Assembly (NCBI GenBank): GCA_002402125.1
Contig: NVVG01000017.1
Location: 1 to 7,559, forward strand
DNA length: 7,559 nucleotides
Reading direction: 5' to 3'
Source of the DNA: Moraxellaceae bacterium
GTDB taxonomy: Bacteria > Pseudomonadota > Gammaproteobacteria > Pseudomonadales > Ketobacteraceae
Both the position numbers and the translations under genes were made by a program. Within the stretch, counting starts at the first letter, position 1. Each line of letters starts with the position of its first letter. Shown here piece by piece: positions 6,036 through 7,559 of the stretch. Below the pieces are notes generated by a model. That model made no database searches and had not been told where the DNA came from. It was given only the letters and a program-made list of their open reading frames with translations.

Positions 6036-6701
6036 CTACCAAGGCAACGTCTCACCATTGGAGTGCCAGAAGGTACCACTGGTATCAATAGTTAATTGAT
6101 CAATTCTTGTCGCCAACCGATCTGCCGCTTGATCAGGTGTAATATCACCATGACCACCAATCATCTCGGTACCCACCAAACCTGGATGTAAAATAGCCAC
6201 CGCTATATTTCTCGCAGCGACATCACGCGCCAAGGATACGCCAGCAATATTTAATGCTGCCTTTGACATACGGTATCCATAGCGACCACCGCTACTATTA
6301 TCCGAGACAGAACCCATTCTAGAACTTATCAATGCAATTTTTCCGCCGTCACTGATTTGAGAAAGCAACGCTTCCGTCACTCTTAATGGACCAAGGGTAT
6401 TGGCTTCAAACTGCTCTCGCATTGATGAAAAATCTAGCTCGCCCAAAACTTCATTGCGCAATATACCAGCGTTGTTAATCAAAAGATCGATCGTGACTCC
6501 TAACAGCGCTGATCGCAGCACATCGCTCACCTGATCATCAGATATATCGATGCCCTCTATCACTTCCACGCCTAACGCGTTCAATTGAGAGGAACTTTGT
6601 CTACAAAGCGCATAAACAGTCCACCCTCGCGCTTTATACAACGTTGCAAAAGAAAAACCAATGCCGCGATTACTTCCGGTTATAACCACAGATTTAGACA
6701 T
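6036..6701 (-). CDS. Short-chain dehydrogenase/reductase (SDR), classical type
   Basis: A 221-residue NAD(P)-dependent oxidoreductase on a Rossmann fold, slightly short for a classical SDR (about 250) and most like the carbonyl reductase/sniffer/CsgA-like group. Seen: TGSNRGIG (8-15) cofactor loop, NNAG (76-79), and the catalytic tetrad N101, S126 or S127 (ISSRMGSV), Y143 and K147 (YGYRMSK). R34 after the second strand (YALCR) and R12 suggest NADPH preference. HPGLVGTEM (172-180) is the usual segment after strand six, and the protein ends in a short tail. The substrate cannot be told; it is probably a carbonyl compound. The start is firm: GAGGAG (6709-6714) lies 7 nt before ATG 6701, with a perfect TATAAT further up. 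The gene stands alone, 161 bp after the oxidase-assembly gene and 339 bp before the GGDEF/EAL gene, so co-function with either is not implied. Confidence 0.92.
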   Translation of the reverse strand: MSKSVVITGSNRGIGFSFATLYKARGWTVYALCRQSSSQLNALGVEVIEGIDISDDQVSDVLRSALLGVTIDLLINNAGILRNEVLGELDFSSMREQFEANTLGPLRVTEALLSQISDGGKIALISSRMGSVSDNSSGGRYGYRMSKAALNIAGVSLARDVAARNIAVAILHPGLVGTEMIGGHGDITPDQAADRLATRIDQLTIDTSGTFWHSNGETLPW

Positions 6702-6708
6702 GATGAAT

Positions 6709-6740
6709 CTCCTCTTCTACAAGTTAATAGAGTAATTATA
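6709..6740 (-). promoter_or_regulatory. Promoter -10 and strong RBS of the SDR gene
   Basis: Minus-strand TATAAT (6735-6740) is a perfect -10 hexamer; transcription would start near 6728, leaving a leader of about 27 nt that contains GAGGAG (6709-6714) 7 nt from the ATG. No recognisable -35 hexamer lies 16-18 nt upstream (the sequence there is T-rich), so an activator may help or the promoter may be weak. Confidence 0.45.
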
Positions 6741-6818
6741 GATTCAAATTATCAGAAAAACATTTTTAACGGAAGTCCATTTTGCACGCCTACCATCCTT
6801 GGAGCGCGACTCAATAAA

Positions 6819-6832
6819 AATACAAATGTATT
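6819..6832. repeat. Operator-like inverted repeat between the SCO-like and SDR genes
   Basis: AATACA-AA-TGTATT has 6-bp perfect arms around 2 nt. An overlapping pair, TCAATA (6811-6816) and TATTGA (6829-6834), also forms inverted arms. A wider pairing of CTCAAT (6810-6815) with ATTGAG (6853-6858) could form a long-loop stem after the SCO-like gene. None is followed by a clean T-tract, so termination here is uncertain. Confidence 0.3.
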
Positions 6833-6862
6833 GATATTTCATTTTTAAAACAATTGAGCGAG

Positions 6863-7396
6863 CTAGCCTATTTTTGAAACTTTTAGCAACCAGCGTATAT
6901 CTTTCAAAATATCTTTACCGTCAGTTCCTGGGGAGAACCGTAACACTAAATTACCCAATGGGTCGATTAACCAAATACTATAGTCGTCAACTGGTAAATT
7001 ATTCTCGATTAGCCATGAGGTCATTTTTTCCGTGACCTGCTCAGATTGCAGCGCTAGTTTTTTCGCCGGAAAAAGTTCGACATCATTTTTCTTGAGCCAT
7101 ATGGATTGTACTCGACTAAACTCTTTTCCTAATGCCTTGTGAATTTGCTGCAATAATATTAGCTGTTCCTTGCAGTTTTCCGCGCATTCTTCACCGACCA
7201 TCATCAGCGCCCAAAGATCACTTTGAAGCCCCCTCACCTCTTGGGGAACCACCATACCAGGCGCCATCAGCTCCCCATGATTTTTCATGCCTTCTGGCAC
7301 GCCCACACCGGTAGCTGCCATAAACCAGGCAACCATTGCCGGTACAAACCCAATAAAGAAAAGTATTTTAAGTTGCCAATTCTTGCTAACTTTCAT
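6863..7396 (-). CDS. Membrane-anchored SCO-like/thioredoxin-fold protein of the cytochrome c oxidase assembly cluster
   Basis: A 177-residue protein with a basic N terminus (KVSKNWQLK) and one membrane segment at about 10-30, so most of it should face the periplasm. The soluble part resembles SCO/thioredoxin-like proteins: VGEECAENCKEQL (67-79) carries a CxxxC pair (C71, C75) where SCO copper chaperones have CxxxC, and YSIWLIDPLGNLVLRF (139-154) resembles the late-strand LIDPxG segment. The copper-ligand histidine expected shortly before that segment is missing; the region reads LPVDDYS. A small uncharacterised gene of this kind commonly sits after SURF1 in gammaproteobacterial aa3-oxidase operons, so a role in copper or thiol handling during oxidase assembly is inferred. 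It starts inside the end of SURF1 (11-bp overlap, AGGG 6 nt before the ATG), pointing to translational coupling. Specific function unproven. Confidence 0.75.
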   Translation of the reverse strand: MKVSKNWQLKILFFIGFVPAMVAWFMAATGVGVPEGMKNHGELMAPGMVVPQEVRGLQSDLWALMMVGEECAENCKEQLILLQQIHKALGKEFSRVQSIWLKKNDVELFPAKKLALQSEQVTEKMTSWLIENNLPVDDYSIWLIDPLGNLVLRFSPGTDGKDILKDIRWLLKVSKIG

Positions 7397-7559
7397 CGTT
7401 TACCCTGCTGATTGAAATCTTCAAAAATAATAGGAGACATGCAATGCCTAGCAATGCCCATTGCAATGCATATCCGAGATGCATTTGATATTTATTCTTA
7501 ACACTAAGCACCGATAACGGCCACTCAGAAACCGGCGTCACAGAATAGATTACCGCTGG
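7386..7559 (-). CDS. SURF1 family cytochrome oxidase assembly protein, C-terminal end, cut by the window edge
   Basis: Reading from the right edge, 57 codons run to TAG at 7386-7388. The peptide contains HLGYALQWALLG (27-38 of the fragment), the conserved SURF1 motif that opens the second transmembrane helix (about 28-49), followed by a short polar tail ending VNDES. SURF1/Shy1 proteins are inner-membrane factors that help insert heme a into cytochrome c oxidase subunit I. The rest of the protein, including the first membrane helix and periplasmic domain, is beyond the window. It overlaps the start of the SCO-like gene by 11 bp in another frame. In related genomes the genes upstream are typically the oxidase subunits and CtaG; this cannot be checked here. 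Confidence 0.85.
   Translation of the reverse strand, partial: PAVIYSVTPVSEWPLSVLSVKNKYQMHLGYALQWALLGIACLLLFLKISISRVNDES

Noticed and set aside
1..7559. Defence system, mobile element, CRISPR array or secondary-metabolite cluster
   Set aside because: No transposase, integrase, nuclease-defence, toxin, capsid or synthase motif was found; all large frames are assigned to ordinary families and no terminal inverted repeats or target duplications were seen.

Overview
The window looks like chromosomal DNA from a moderate-GC gammaproteobacterium, probably marine or aquatic. Pointers are a DNA polymerase II of the enterobacterial PolB type, an exonuclease III very close to the E. coli enzyme, a SURF1 plus thioredoxin-like gene pair of the kind found in gammaproteobacterial aa3 oxidase clusters, and a CaiB/BaiF CoA-transferase and an SDR of the sort common in marine lipid and acid degraders. 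The genus cannot be fixed from the sequence. I see no tRNA, rRNA, CRISPR array, insertion sequence, phage gene or toxin/antitoxin.

Layout. 1-1476 (minus): a repair pair, xthA (exonuclease III) followed 14 nt later by polB (DNA polymerase II), which runs off the left edge. A LexA-like box (CTG-N10-CAG type) lies 15 nt upstream of xthA, so SOS control of the pair is a testable idea. 1477-1715: divergent spacer. 1716-2366 (plus): a CRP/FNR-type regulator with an intact cyclic-nucleotide pocket and a CRP-like recognition helix. 2411-3580 (minus): a class III (CaiB/BaiF) CoA-transferase, convergent with the regulator across a 44-bp gap that holds a hairpin. Its upstream region has a perfect 20-bp palindrome over a putative -10 box and an exact 15-bp tandem repeat. 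3747-5696 (minus): a coiled-coil/PAS/GGDEF/EAL protein for cyclic-di-GMP turnover. 5697-6035: a 339-bp spacer with several inverted repeats but no gene. 6036-6701 (minus): an SDR oxidoreductase with its own promoter and a strong RBS. 6863-7396 (minus): a membrane-anchored, SCO-like thioredoxin-fold protein. 7386-7559 (minus): the C-terminal end of SURF1, overlapping the SCO-like gene by 11 bp.

How the genes work together. The two left genes form a DNA-repair unit and the two right genes form the end of a cytochrome c oxidase assembly operon. The genes between them (regulator, CoA-transferase, c-di-GMP enzyme, SDR) each have their own upstream spacer and appear to be single-gene units. Overall this is an ordinary housekeeping and accessory region. 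I found no convincing undescribed multi-gene system. The signals most worth following are the operator-like DNA ahead of the CoA-transferase gene, the LexA-like box ahead of xthA-polB, and the SCO-like protein that keeps CxxxC but lacks the usual histidine.
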